Part shown: positions 42,140 through 51,574 of the stretch, piece after piece
Layout of the letters: every line of letters starts with the position of its first letter
How positions within the stretch are numbered: the stretch's first letter is position 1
Assembly: GCA_004764695.1 (NCBI GenBank)
Contig: SMSO01000006.1
Coordinates: 139,859 to 203,858 of the forward strand
Origin: Schizochytrium sp. TIO01
Taxonomy: Eukaryota > Sar > Bigyra > Thraustochytrida > Thraustochytriidae
Direction: 5' to 3'
DNA length: 64,000 nt
The notes under the pieces: model-generated
What the model was told of the DNA's origin: nothing
What the model saw: only the letters and a program-made list of their open reading frames with translations
Database searches by the model: none
Program-made: the position numbers and the translations under genes

Positions 42140-43183
42140 TCACTCCTCCTTCTCATCCTGCACTGCTGAAGACGCTTCGTCCTCCAGCTTCCACAGGCGG
42201 ATAGTACCATCCTCCGATCCACTTGCGACAACCTCTCCATCTGGGCGGTACCTCAGGCAGAAAATAGGTCCATGGTGGCCCTTGAAGGCCCTGATCTCCT
42301 TTCCAGTCTCCACATCATAATAGTGCACCCACAAATCAGATCCGCCTGCCACAAATTGCTTTCCAGTCACTGGATGCAATGAGGCTCCTTCAACCTCAAT
42401 AGTGAGATCTACAGTCTTGATCAGCTCAAAGGATCCAAGGTCATAAAATGAAACTTTCTTGCCTGCTGCCACGACGATTCTGTTTTGTGTTGCGCAGACC
42501 TCGAGGTCCTTAACCCTGTCTCCGGGTGCCTGCCAGGATCGCTCCGGTTGTTCAGGCGCCTTGCCCGTAGAGACGTTCCAAACCTGTACGGATCCATCGT
42601 CACATCCAATGATGACCTTGTCTCCCTTCGGCAGCCAGCTGGCCTTCCTGATGGGTGCGGGCGTCTCAATTTCGATTTCACAGGGCATGCTGACAGCCCT
42701 GAGGTTAAAAATGCGGAGTCGCTTCTCACTGCCGCCTGTAAGCAGTTTGTCGTCGTCAGGCGAGAACTCCACAGTCTTGACAACGTGCTTGTGGTCAAAC
42801 TGGTGCAGCAGTTCGCCATTTACTGCATCCCAAAGTCGCGCAGAGAAGTCGCCACCGCCAGTTGCTACGCGGCTAGCGTCCGAGTTAAAAGCCGCGCTCC
42901 ATACAGCGCCCTTGTGCCCGTCAAAAGTTCCAATCCAGTCGCCGTTGTCACCCCAGCGTAGCATAGGGTTTTTGTCGTGGCAGCCGCTCACCAAAAAGGT
43001 TCCATCCTCAGTCTCGCGGCTGAAGCGCACGTCCACTACAGGACGCAAGTGTCCAGGGCACACGATGGGGAATTTGCGTTGCTCAGGTTCGCAAGGAGTA
43101 GTCGAAGGAGACGGAGACTCCTCAGAAGCAGTAGAGGCAACGGAGCCGGATGACTTCTCAGCGAGGGGTGCGGAGGAGGACAT
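42140..43183 (-). CDS. STRAP: STRAP (serine-threonine kinase receptor-associated protein; UNRIP) WD40 protein
   Basis: 347 residues from ATG 43183. After a Ser/Pro-rich 35-residue leader the protein aligns well with STRAP: CPGHLRPVVDVRFS, LVSGCHDKNPMLRWGDNGDWIGTF, DGHKGAVWSAAFN, ATGGGDFSARLWDAVNGE, then blades ending RPDGEVVASGSEDGTIRLWK. Seven WD blades form one propeller. STRAP/UNRIP associates with the SMN complex and cap-independent translation factors in animals, and with TGF-beta receptors there; the receptor role is not expected in a protist. The gene is more GC-rich and codon-biased than its neighbours, consistent with high expression. Convergent with the dehydrogenase gene. Confidence 0.95.
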   Translation of the reverse strand: MSSSAPLAEKSSGSVASTASEESPSPSTTPCEPEQRKFPIVCPGHLRPVVDVRFSRETEDGTFLVSGCHDKNPMLRWGDNGDWIGTFDGHKGAVWSAAFNSDASRVATGGGDFSARLWDAVNGELLHQFDHKHVVKTVEFSPDDDKLLTGGSEKRLRIFNLRAVSMPCEIEIETPAPIRKASWLPKGDKVIIGCDDGSVQVWNVSTGKAPEQPERSWQAPGDRVKDLEVCATQNRIVVAAGKKVSFYDLGSFELIKTVDLTIEVEGASLHPVTGKQFVAGGSDLWVHYYDVETGKEIRAFKGHHGPIFCLRYRPDGEVVASGSEDGTIRLWKLEDEASSAVQDEKEE

Positions 43184-43456
43184 GTTTGATTGCTTAGAGC
43201 GGTTCTATTGCAGACCTTGATGTCACCCAAATCTTAACTTAAGCCTTACGTTGTATGAGAATGGGAAGAGAAGAGCCGAGTACGTGGATGACCAATGAGA
43301 AATGAGAAAGAGAAAGCTTTGAGGTGTCAGGAAAAGAGTAGAGAAACTCCGTGGAGAGAAGGAACGAGAAGTTTCGAGTTTCGTAGGAGCACAGAAGAAG
43401 ATGCTAGCTACTGAAGAAAGAAACAATGGCCGTGGAGGCTCGCGAAGGATGGGTCG

Positions 43457-44317
43457 ATGAGAGGGAGCACTCGCGAAGGGCAAACGGCGCGGAGAAGCAA
43501 CGGGAAGAATATCAGCACTGAAGAGGTTGACGAGGCAGAGGGAAGAACAGCAACGGAGTGGGCCGCCGCAGAGGTAAGAATGGGCTTTGTCGTTGACCTG
43601 CTCTTCTACCGCTGCTCCAGAAGCACCCATGTACATTCCTACTGTATCACTCATAGTACTAACCTACTAACAAGTGCTATACCTATTTCCAAAACTATAG
43701 CCAACAAGAGAAGACGATCATCACATTGAATAGTTTATTTCTAATGAACTTTTTATCTTTTTAAAGTTAGCACGACGATTGTGAGAGGAGATCCTCTGGG
43801 TAGTAGACCCTAGGTACTAGGTTAGGATTGATTGGTCTTTCTGCATCATCCCACAAAGATACTCACCTAAAATAGCACCTAGATAGGCCTAGGTAGTTAC
43901 TGTATGCATTCTTTTGTTCATTCATTCGATGATTCATTCATTCATTCATTCATTCATTCGATGATTCCTTCATTCATTCGATGATTCCTTCATTCACTCA
44001 TTCGATCATCCATACAGAGGATGATCTGGTTGATGCTCACACAGCCAAGACACATTTGCTCAATGCCAGAGAGGACCTTTGGAAAACATCGACGGTTACC
44101 TCAGCTTCTTCAAGACGACTGCAGATCATTGAGGGAAGTCCCTGGAAATGACTCTGTAGGCGGAATGCGCGACGCCGACCCAGTCCAGCTGGACTCGAGC
44201 AGCCAACGCGAAATGCGAGAGACGAGGGAAGGCGAAGAAGAGGCTACAAGGCCACGACGAAGAAACAACAGAGTAGAACTGGTCCGAGCAGGGGCGGCAT
44301 TTCAGGGAAATCAGTGA
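43457..44317 (+). CDS. Possible two-exon gene of unknown function (138 aa)
   Basis: Exon 1 (43457-43573, 39 codons from ATG, MRGSTREGQTARR) ends GCAGAG|GTAAGA, a strong donor. Exon 2 (44018-44317, 99 codons and stop) begins after the pyrimidine-rich CATCCATACAG acceptor. Both are phase 0. The product is basic and Arg/Glu-rich with no recognised domain. The 444-nt intron is long for this window and contains the CATT tandem repeat. The gene would be divergent from STRAP with about 270 bp between starts. Alternatively exon 1 is part of the STRAP 5' UTR region on the other strand, where a minus-strand frame of 143 codons is also open. Support is modest. Confidence 0.35.
43917..44008 (+). repeat. 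CATT tetranucleotide tandem repeat with CGATGATTC interruptions
   Basis: CATT units are tandemly repeated and interrupted several times by CGATGATTC. It is a compound microsatellite lying within the proposed intron of the 43457-44317 gene. Confidence 0.85.
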
Positions 44318-44350
44318 TTGTTCAATGTTTTGGCTTGAGATTTCAATGAG
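44308..44350 (-). repeat. Copy of the dispersed AAGCCAAAACA repeat
   Basis: The minus strand reads TCTCAAGCCAAAACATTGAA followed by CAATCACTGATTTCC, close to copies at 4176, 53417 and 59205. It overlaps the end of the possible exon ending at 44317, which weakens that gene call slightly. Confidence 0.4.
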
Positions 44351-44675
44351 GATCGATGTGCGCGAGGAGCTAAAAGGGGGCTCCAGTTATACTACTTTCA
44401 CCAGTAGAGAGATAGATAGATGCCTACCTACCTACTGTATCGCAAATCACTTGCATCAAGCTGTATATGCTGATGAAGAATGAACCTCCATGGTTACTAA
44501 GAGGCAGAGGGAAAGGAGTGGCAGAGGCGAGAGGACGTGAACAGACACGATGTTGATGTGTTTTCTGGCATGAGAGTATGAGGAAATGAGCATCATGACA
44601 TCAGAATGGCAAAACAAACTTTAGGACCCCTTAGTTCTATTCGGTCCTAGATATCTACTATTGGTAGCTAGGTGC

Positions 44676-44996
44676 CTACATACCTAGTAGTAGCTCATTA
44701 TGTAGCGATTCAAGAGCAGCCCAGTCAATCAATCCACAATCAAGACGAGACCAAAGGCAGAACTCGCCTTGGCAAAGCATTGTGCCTCTCCAGGGACGAG
44801 GCGAATTAAACTTGTTGGCTAAGCTTGCCTGGGAAGCGAGAAATTGAATAGCTACCCCTTCACGTGGAAGAGTTTCGGAGTCTTCCGTCAGTAAGGGTGT
44901 ACTGTGTTTTGAGTGAGTGGTCGTGGCGCTGCGCTCTTTGGAAACGTCACAACGAGCAAACCCTTTCGTCCTTTTGGATTGAATCTTTCTGGACAT
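44676..44996 (-). CDS. Possible small protein divergent from PUS10
   Basis: An ATG frame of 106 codons (MSRKIQSKRTKGFARCD, later FNSPRPWRGTMLCQGEFCLW, ending WAALESLHNELLLGM) starts 137 bp from the PUS10 start, in the opposite direction. Composition is better than that of chance frames in this AT-rich region. No family recognised and the first half overlaps the probable PUS10 promoter. It could be a real short gene sharing a bidirectional promoter, or chance. Confidence 0.3.
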   Translation of the reverse strand: MSRKIQSKRTKGFARCDVSKERSATTTHSKHSTPLLTEDSETLPREGVAIQFLASQASLANKFNSPRPWRGTMLCQGEFCLWSRLDCGLIDWAALESLHNELLLGM

Positions 44997-45132
44997 TATA
45001 AGGGCTTGAAGTGGATACAAATTAGTTGCCAGTATTTGCAGACCTCAGAGTTATTTGTTGATCATCGGTCTCGGGTCTGTGCAGATTCAATCAACTTACT
45101 GAGACCGGAATTCATCAGATAAGAACGCAAAA

Positions 45133-46578
45133 ATGGCGACTCAGCTCATTTGCAAGGCATGCCAGCAAAGCCTATGCGCGTCTTCCGAAAAATCCGAAAC
45201 CAGCGAGAATAACAAAACACTTTGCGTGGTCTGCCTTGGGCTCGCTGCTGAAGACTTTGCAGACACAGCGGCAGAGCAGATTGTCGAGACTCTCAAGTCT
45301 GGCGAGTTCAAAGTCGAAGATAGTGTGGGTGTGGAGATCGTTCTACCCCCATCCCTCCTCCTGTGGAGTGAGCTTTTGAAACTTGCATGCACGGCGCCAT
45401 CATCATCGACTTCCCCTGACACAATTAGTATGGAAGGCAGTTCAAACTTAATTCTAGATAGCAAAGCCTGGGCGCTCTTTGATGTTGGGAGCGTCTTCAA
45501 ATCCAAGGTTCGCAACGCATTGAAGTGCAAGCTAAAGGACAGCGTCAAACTTGACGCGCAAGCCCCAATCTCAGCAACGTTGTCTGTCTTACATCCCGCA
45601 AGTGACACTGCGGCGCGCGACCTCATGCTTCAAGAGAAACTCGTCCAATCACGCAAGCGCAAGCGTGGCGAAGCTGATGTACTTTCGCGCGGACGCATTA
45701 CGGAGCTGGTCGGACGCTTTAGAAAGCATACTGCTGAGAACATCCTGAAACTTATTCCCAGAACATTCGGGGAGGTCTGCGCATTCAAAGTCACACTCTC
45801 ACGTGCCCCAATATATATTCAAGGACGTTACAGAAAGCTCTCACGTGGAGTAAGTCAGACCCCCTGGTTATTGAAACAAGAGCCCGGCCCTTCTGTGGAA
45901 ACCTTGATTGCTCCTTATATTAAAACTCTGGTAGATGCTGAGGAACATAAATTTCACTCGGCTGGGCGGGAGGATATTGATGTACGCATGCTCGGTGATG
46001 GAAGACCATTCGTAGTCCAACTGAATAATGCGAAGCGTTTGCCCACTAAGGAAGAGCTCGAGGTAATTCAAAAGGACAAAATTAATAGTGACCCTGAGGG
46101 CCAAGTTGAAGTTCTCGATCTCGAGCTCACTGATGCAAATTGCATGGAGCGCTTGCGCCAGGGCGCCTTGAGTAAGAAGAAACAATATACATGTGTCATA
46201 TGGACATCCAAAAGTCTTCAACCAAAAGATTTGATGGTGTTAAACTCAGTCAAAGATATGACGGTGGTACAACGCACACCGATCCGTGTTTTGCATCGGC
46301 GCTCCGCTCTGGATCGGGATAAAATGGTTCATTCGTGTGAATGTGAGTACATTAACTCACACTTCTTTATCCTTCGACTTGTAGCTTCGGCAGGTACATA
46401 CATTAAGGAGTTCGTTCACGGAGACTTTGGGCGCACCATGCCTAACGTTGGATCTTTGCTGGGTTGCGAGGCTGACATTCTCCAGCTTGATGTTGAAAAG
46501 CTCATCTACGATCAAGAGGCCACCACAGGCGAAATTACCTCTTCTACTACTAAGACTGCAAAGGATGAGCAAGCTTAA
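45133..46578 (+). CDS. PUS10: tRNA pseudouridine synthase PUS10
   Basis: 481 residues from ATG 45133. PUS10 makes pseudouridine 54 (and 55 in some organisms) in the TPsiC arm of tRNAs. The N-terminus has paired cysteines (CKAC, CVVC) as in the PUS10 zinc-binding part. A THUMP-like middle contains RAPIYIQGRYRKLSRGVSQTPW. The catalytic block SAGREDIDVRMLG puts the nucleophilic Asp at about residue 281. The C-terminus carries KQYTCVIWTSKSL, VVQRTPIRVLHRR and SAGTYIKEFVHGDFGRTMPN, all typical of PUS10. Length fits the family (about 400-530). A single exon with a good ATG context (CAAAAATGG). Confidence 0.95.
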   Translation: MATQLICKACQQSLCASSEKSETSENNKTLCVVCLGLAAEDFADTAAEQIVETLKSGEFKVEDSVGVEIVLPPSLLLWSELLKLACTAPSSSTSPDTISMEGSSNLILDSKAWALFDVGSVFKSKVRNALKCKLKDSVKLDAQAPISATLSVLHPASDTAARDLMLQEKLVQSRKRKRGEADVLSRGRITELVGRFRKHTAENILKLIPRTFGEVCAFKVTLSRAPIYIQGRYRKLSRGVSQTPWLLKQEPGPSVETLIAPYIKTLVDAEEHKFHSAGREDIDVRMLGDGRPFVVQLNNAKRLPTKEELEVIQKDKINSDPEGQVEVLDLELTDANCMERLRQGALSKKKQYTCVIWTSKSLQPKDLMVLNSVKDMTVVQRTPIRVLHRRSALDRDKMVHSCECEYINSHFFILRLVASAGTYIKEFVHGDFGRTMPNVGSLLGCEADILQLDVEKLIYDQEATTGEITSSTTKTAKDEQA

Positions 46579-46734
46579 GTGCCTCTAATATTTTGGAAAA
46601 AACAGAAATGAACATTGATTTTTTTAAATTTCAGAAAACACATGGAATTAGTTGAATTAGTTGTAGTGGTGTAAGGGATAGTTATAAAAAATTGCTTGTT
46701 TGTTAATATTTTACGGAAACGAAATCATGAAATT

Positions 46735-47173
46735 TTAAGTACGGTTGCGCAACCCCAAATGCTCAGTCTGTCTACTCACAATCAAGCTACCATGAACACG
46801 ATTGTTTTTCTCAACGGCTGGGGTAATAATAGAATGCAGTACAAGCTTCAAATGTGTATCTAATAGATCATGTACAAAACGAAGAGAAAAAATTATCAAA
46901 TCGCAAATAAGTTTTTTAAAGATTGATACTGGTACCTTTTGATTTCTTTGAATGACCAGCAATTCCATACAAAATTGGGCTAACAAATTAACTAAAGTGT
47001 TAGTAGATTCTCCATTTTACTCGTTTCTATGAAAAGTTAAAAGGGGAAAAAGGGAATTGTTTGGTGTGGTTCATCAGATTGAGCTTATAACCACCCTGGC
47101 TAGCAAAGAAGACGCAGCTTAGATAGATACAGAGTCGAAATTCAGAAGCCTTGTCAGATACGCTATAACACAT
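46735..47173 (-). CDS. Possible small two-exon gene (111 aa)
   Basis: Exon 1 is 47173-47095 (ATG, 26 codons plus one base, ending GCCAGG|GTGGTT). Exon 2 is 46991-46735. The 103-nt intron (47094-46992) ends CTACTAACACTTTAG, so it has a perfect TACTAAC branch site just before the acceptor. The split codon is phase 1 at both ends and reads VFFASQ-V-NLLAQFCMELL across the join. The product is mostly hydrophobic and helical (FKKLICDLIIFSLRFVHDLLDTH) with a polar tail; I do not recognise it. It starts about 100 bp past the PHD gene stop and converges on PUS10. Internal consistency is good, but there is no homology support. Confidence 0.4.
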
Positions 47174-47277
47174 TGAGAAGGTCCTACCTATGTTGTAGTC
47201 TTAATGCATGTTGTCTGGCACATCCTAAATATGCTGCTAATTGAAACGCCTTTGGAACAGAGCAAGGGTTGATTATT

Positions 47278-49368
47278 TTATTCATCGATCTTGGGTGTCT
47301 TAGGAGCTCGCTCTTCTTTAGCAGGTAGGTTAACAGGAGAGGGCTTACGTTTCTCAGATTTGGGCCCCGTCACCTTGTTTCGCGGTTGCATAGTGTTGGC
47401 TGCTCTTTCTGGCGATGGAGGTGCATTCTTACTGCGTGGCACGAGCGTATTGGGCTCGCTAGAGGTCGGACCAGAAGCTGAGCTATTTGTGAGTTTTGGG
47501 GTGGGCTTCGGAGCTGCATCTTTGCTAAGTGAGGATGAGCTGTTACTGTTGCTACTCTTTGTTTTGGGACGAGGTTTAGCCACAAGGGTATTGACAACTG
47601 GAGCCGCTGATGATGTGTTGTTGTCAATGCTGCTGCTGCTGCTGCTATTAGTAGCTGCAGAAGCTTTATTACGGGGCTTTGCAACAAGAGTATTGACAGG
47701 CGCTGCTGCAGAAAGCGTGGACGAGTTAATGACCGAAGAGTTGGGAGACTTAGAGCGAGGTTTTGGGACCAGTGTATTGACCTGCGCCCCGGCTGATAAT
47801 TCTGAAGAAGTTGAAGACGACGCCAGGCCAGTTTTAGCTTTCTGTGGCGACGATGTTGATCCTGTCCTGGGTGCACGGGAGTTCGGCGAGGAAGAACCTC
47901 GTGGGCGCTTGACCTTACGGCCCAGGTGGTTACTACTTTGAGCTTTGGACAAAGCCTTCAACATGGGTAGCTCCGCATCTGAGTCACTATTTTCCATGTC
48001 TTCTTCGATGTCTTCTTCGATGTCTTCTTCCATATCTTCTTCGTCTTCTTCGATGTCTTCTTCGATGTCTTCTTCGTCCTCCTCTTCTTCATCATCTTCG
48101 TCGTCGTCATCTTCGTCATCTTCGTCATCTTCCTCTTCCTCTTCGTCGTCGTCGTCTTCGTCGTCGTCATCTTCGTCATCCTCGTTTTTGCCCTCTTCGC
48201 CATCTTGTCTCTTATCATTGCGACCCTTGAGCTCTGTCTCATACCTATCCACAAATTGCTGTAACAGTTTGCTCTCTGCTTTCTGGATCGAGTCGCTCAC
48301 GAATCCTGAATTGCGTTCAATTTCCCTCGTGATCTTCTCAAACTCTGAGTCTTGTGATTGCACCATGCGTTTGAAGCTCTGGGTGACCACACCCTCCAAT
48401 TCGTCTCCATCTTGGTGCTCCAGGTCTGCGTTGCGTTCTTCCGAAGATTTTTTCGCTGTCCCCACGTCCATAAACACCTTAATATACTCCCTCCAGCTCC
48501 TGTCGTCCAGCTGCGAATCGTCCACAATGTCTTTTGCGTGGTCCATGCACATCGGACAGAACCACTCCTCCTCCTCGGGGACCTCGTCCATTTCCAAACA
48601 GTCCAAATGATATACACGTGGGCACCCGTCACAGCAAAGCAGGACTCTTTCGGCATCCATTTCCCCGCAGATCGCGCAGATATCTTCGCTTTCGCTTGGC
48701 ACATCGGATGTGGCACGTGACTTGGCAGCGGTGTTCCTGTCAACACGAAGCACAACTACTTCCTCTCCATCGATATTCTGTGCGACAATAAGCTCATCAT
48801 CGCTATGAAATGACTCTTTGAGCACAGCGAGCCTCACTGGGAGGGCCTCTAGAGGCCACTGCAGCTCTCGCAGAGTCTCGTCAGACTCTGCAACGGCACC
48901 CCAATCGCCAAGTCCATGCCTCTCTACGCCTCTTATCAGTGCATTGTCCTGAGCTTGTGAGAACCAAAGCGCCTGTTGGACTCGCTGCTTCCCTGCAGCT
49001 AAAGAAGCCGCCGCCGCCCTCTTAGCGCGCTCATTTTCCTCTGCACTTTTCGTTTTCTGCCGGAAGTGTTCTGCGCTGAAGGTCGGGCACGCCTCGAATT
49101 CAAACCCTACAAGGTGCGCCAGCAATGCCTTACGCTGCTGCGAGGCAGAGTGTGAACCTGAGTGAGAAGCTGACTGTTTTGCTGCTGAGGAAGACGCTCC
49201 AGGAGCTGCTGAGGACGGAGAGGTTGCTGAAGCGGCAGCAGCAAAGGAGGAGGATGGCCTTGCAAAGGCACTACGGACGGAAGCAGGGACTTCTCCTGCA
49301 GGGGGGAGGAAGTCGAGAAGGTCTACTTTCACAGAGACAGCTGTGCCGCCTCCCGACGTAGCCATCAT
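47278..49368 (-). CDS. SANT/Myb-like and PHD-finger chromatin protein
   Basis: 696 residues from ATG 49368. Residues 1-90 are Ala/Ser-rich. A SANT/Myb-like helix set lies at about 130-180 (ALWFSQAQDNALIRGVERHGLGDW). A PHD finger at about 230-280 has the C4-H-C3 pattern CAIC-CDGC-YHLDC-CPMC and ends WFCPMCMDH; PHD fingers read histone H3 tails. A helical basic segment follows, then an almost pure Asp/Glu tract of about 75 residues encoded by GAT/GAA triplets. The C-terminal 200 residues are Ser/Pro/Lys-rich and repeat NTLVxKPRxK four or five times. It is likely nuclear, in chromatin regulation. The single PHD shares the LCCDGCPRVYHLDCL core of canonical fingers. Confidence 0.85.
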   Translation of the reverse strand: MMATSGGGTAVSVKVDLLDFLPPAGEVPASVRSAFARPSSSFAAAASATSPSSAAPGASSSAAKQSASHSGSHSASQQRKALLAHLVGFEFEACPTFSAEHFRQKTKSAEENERAKRAAAASLAAGKQRVQQALWFSQAQDNALIRGVERHGLGDWGAVAESDETLRELQWPLEALPVRLAVLKESFHSDDELIVAQNIDGEEVVVLRVDRNTAAKSRATSDVPSESEDICAICGEMDAERVLLCCDGCPRVYHLDCLEMDEVPEEEEWFCPMCMDHAKDIVDDSQLDDRSWREYIKVFMDVGTAKKSSEERNADLEHQDGDELEGVVTQSFKRMVQSQDSEFEKITREIERNSGFVSDSIQKAESKLLQQFVDRYETELKGRNDKRQDGEEGKNEDDEDDDDEDDDDEEEEEDDEDDEDDDDEDDEEEEDEEDIEEDIEEDEEDMEEDIEEDIEEDMENSDSDAELPMLKALSKAQSSNHLGRKVKRPRGSSSPNSRAPRTGSTSSPQKAKTGLASSSTSSELSAGAQVNTLVPKPRSKSPNSSVINSSTLSAAAPVNTLVAKPRNKASAATNSSSSSSIDNNTSSAAPVVNTLVAKPRPKTKSSNSNSSSSLSKDAAPKPTPKLTNSSASGPTSSEPNTLVPRSKNAPPSPERAANTMQPRNKVTGPKSEKRKPSPVNLPAKEERAPKTPKIDE
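47996..48180 (-). repeat. Coding GAA/GAT microsatellite (acidic tract)
   Basis: Tandem GAAGAAGACATC-type 12-mers grade into GAT/GAA triplets inside the PHD gene, encoding EED(I/M)EED repeats and then poly-Asp/Glu. This tract is prone to length change and to assembly errors, though the reading frame is intact here. Confidence 0.85.
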
Positions 49369-50524
49369 CTTGACAACCTGCGTTCAAGAATTGGAGCGTG
49401 CCTGCCTGAGTGCCTACTTAAGAGAGTTGTACAAGTGGCGCTGTTAGTTTGGATAATTATCTGGTTGTTTGGAAACCTGGGCGCTCGACCTAACCGGGGT
49501 CAGGGCCGCCTTCTCGCAGTGACGAGCAGGAGTCCAAGATCGAACTCTGCTTGCTCGTGCCTATCGTTTACGGTGGTGTTTACTATCATCATTTGTCAAG
49601 ACTGCTAAAGTATCAGGTAAGTGTACCTAGACAATGGTTTTATATTAATTATAAAAAGCTCTTTTCTTTCCATTCCATATGTATAGAGTAGAGTAGGTAG
49701 TGCCTTTGTTTTCATCACGAGTGTTGCAACGTCACGCGACAAGTACCTCTTTAGGAGGCCATATACGTGGGTCCCGGTAGGATTGCAGTAAACCAGTTTT
49801 ATAGCGCGATTAGCTTTCCATGGTGGTTGTTTTTATTTATTTATTTATTTATTCATTCATAAATTTGAATTGATGAATTTAGCTATCATTTAAGGTTCTC
49901 AGAGGTTGAAGACAGCAGCTAGCAACCATACTGTACAGCACGGCCGAATATAGAAAGAAACAAGTAGGTCCATAAAAGTTTTGATCAATGGATCTTTTGC
50001 CCAACATTTTCTGTTATTTGACTATAATTTGTCAATGTTTCTTGTGACTTTTTACAAGGAAGCGTAGACCTGAATCAAGAGCATTGCTCAACTTCTCTGA
50101 ACCCTTATCTAGAATAATGTTGAGGATAGAAAGCCTGCCTGTTTTGTAATTAAATAATCGTGACCTGCAATATTCTGCAAGAACCGAAGCCTCGCATGTT
50201 TCTGGGCGCATCACTGATTGATTAGAAGAAGCAAATTGGGGATACAGGATTGCCTCTTGAACACTTCCAACTAAACTCCACTAGCTTTAAACCAGCTATC
50301 CCCTCGTTGGTAAAGCCACCTTTCCCACCTCTCTCTACTTCATGATTGAGAGAGAGAAAGAAAAGAGTGCTCAACTGAATTATGAAAGTTGAATCGATGT
50401 TCTTGTTACACTTATTAAGAATAAAACGCTGACAAATTGTCTCGTAATATATGGGCCAGAGCAGTCAATTACAAACATATAATAGTCTTTTTCTAGTAGC
50501 ATGACTTGGCACCCTTACCGCTTC
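49369..50524. other. Intergenic region between two minus-strand genes
   Basis: 1.2 kb with no supported gene. A TTTA tetranucleotide run lies at about 49833-49855. The first 150 bp upstream of the PHD gene are relatively GC-rich and probably promoter. Confidence 0.5.
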
Positions 50525-51574
50525 TCACGGATGTCCCTTCACTGCAAACGAGTGTTTCAACGCATTCCGATTAAGCATTACGCTTCGCACGGGACGGGTC
50601 TGAGACGCACTTGAGGGACGCCAACTTTCACGCTTTGAAGCTGAGGCCTCGGCCGCACGCCGTCGAGCAGAGCGAGGGCTTGAAGGATATGTTTGGGGCA
50701 TATGTGGGTACGAGCTTCCTACTGCATCATTGCACTTTCCTGGGGGAACGAATGGGTGTGCGCTAGCTGGCCGCTTTACCTTGGGAGGTCGACTGCCATC
50801 GTCAATAGGTCCATGAATGAAAGTCTCATCGTCCCTGCCAAATACGCCAGATATTCCTGGCATTGCTGAACAAAACGGACGCCGGTGATCTTCATGACTA
50901 GGCTTCTTCGAACGGACTGCTGCTGCAGCCGACTTAGGGCGCGAGCGTTCCTCCCGTGGATCACTCGTCAAATAAATTTCAGAAAGCAAGACGCCAGGGG
51001 TTCCATACGACCCTTTCTTCATTGGTTGAGTGACGAAATTACGACGACTTGAGCCTGTCTTAGCACGAATTGCTGCAATTCGGGCTTTATCTGCTTTGAG
51101 CGTCTCCTCTTTTGTTTTACGAATCAACGCTTTGACTTGATCCCGACTCATGCTTGCATCAAGTTCGGAGAATGCAGCAATAAATGAACCCATTTGACTT
51201 GCCGGACCTGCTCCAGCACGGAATGGTGGAATGGGTTTTTCAGAGGAGCTTTGGTTGACCCGCTTCTTTTGAGGTCTGAGTTCGTCTCTTTGATCCCGTG
51301 AACTTTGTCGCGCCTTTGCCTCTGCCTCCGCCTCGGCTTCGCGCATGTGTTCTAAGTAGTCTGTTGGAGGCGGAGCCTTGCCGGCTTTGAAGTTAGGCTT
51401 ATTCTTCGCAAAACTTCTTGAAACCGACACAGGATCGCGGTACGGATCACCAACGCAGATTGGCGTAATTTCGTGAAAAACGCCGTTGCGACCTTTCATT
51501 TGTTCCGATGTAGCCTCTGACTCATCAATAATTTCCTTGCGACGACGCTCCTTGCCAAGCGCGGTCAGATGCAT
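50525..51574 (-). CDS. CFAP96 (C4orf47)-like cilia-associated protein
   Basis: 349 residues from ATG 51574, with no signal peptide or membrane helix. The order of short motifs resembles CFAP96: N-terminal NGVFHEITPICVGDPYRDP (compare GLFSEM and VGDKY in the human protein), a Lys/Gly-rich segment KKGSYGTPGVLLSEI with a following DPREE, a segment FGRDDETFIHGP, and near the C-terminus TRPVRSVMLNRNALKHSF (compare RPVESIM in human). CFAP96 localises to centrosomes and cilia. The rest is low-complexity, with Ala/Glu-rich helix at about 75-95 and Arg/Ser/Pro-rich tail. Similarity is patchy, so family assignment is moderate. Together with tubby and the DUF4795-like protein it fits an organism with flagellated cells. 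Confidence 0.55.
   Translation of the reverse strand: MHLTALGKERRRKEIIDESEATSEQMKGRNGVFHEITPICVGDPYRDPVSVSRSFAKNKPNFKAGKAPPPTDYLEHMREAEAEAEAKARQSSRDQRDELRPQKKRVNQSSSEKPIPPFRAGAGPASQMGSFIAAFSELDASMSRDQVKALIRKTKEETLKADKARIAAIRAKTGSSRRNFVTQPMKKGSYGTPGVLLSEIYLTSDPREERSRPKSAAAAVRSKKPSHEDHRRPFCSAMPGISGVFGRDDETFIHGPIDDGSRPPKVKRPASAHPFVPPGKCNDAVGSSYPHMPQTYPSSPRSARRRAAEASASKRESWRPSSASQTRPVRSVMLNRNALKHSFAVKGHP

Noticed and set aside
43223-43654. 143-codon minus-strand ATG frame just upstream of STRAP
   Set aside because: Composition after the first 30 residues is low-complexity Ser/Phe/Leu/Pro, it matches nothing, and it most likely is STRAP promoter/5' UTR or the antisense of the possible plus-strand exon.
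44913-45122. 69-codon plus-strand frame directly before PUS10
   Set aside because: It is the opposite strand of the possible small gene and the PUS10 5' UTR, ends before the PUS10 ATG and has no motif.
47945-48610. 221-codon plus-strand poly-Ser frame
   Set aside because: It is the antisense reading of the GAA/GAT acidic tract and PHD finger of the minus-strand gene.
49501-49600. Possible tRNA-like sequence (GATCGAACTC near a GAGCAG/CTGCTTGCTC stem)
   Set aside because: No consistent cloverleaf: acceptor stem, D-loop GG and T-loop cannot be arranged with normal spacing.
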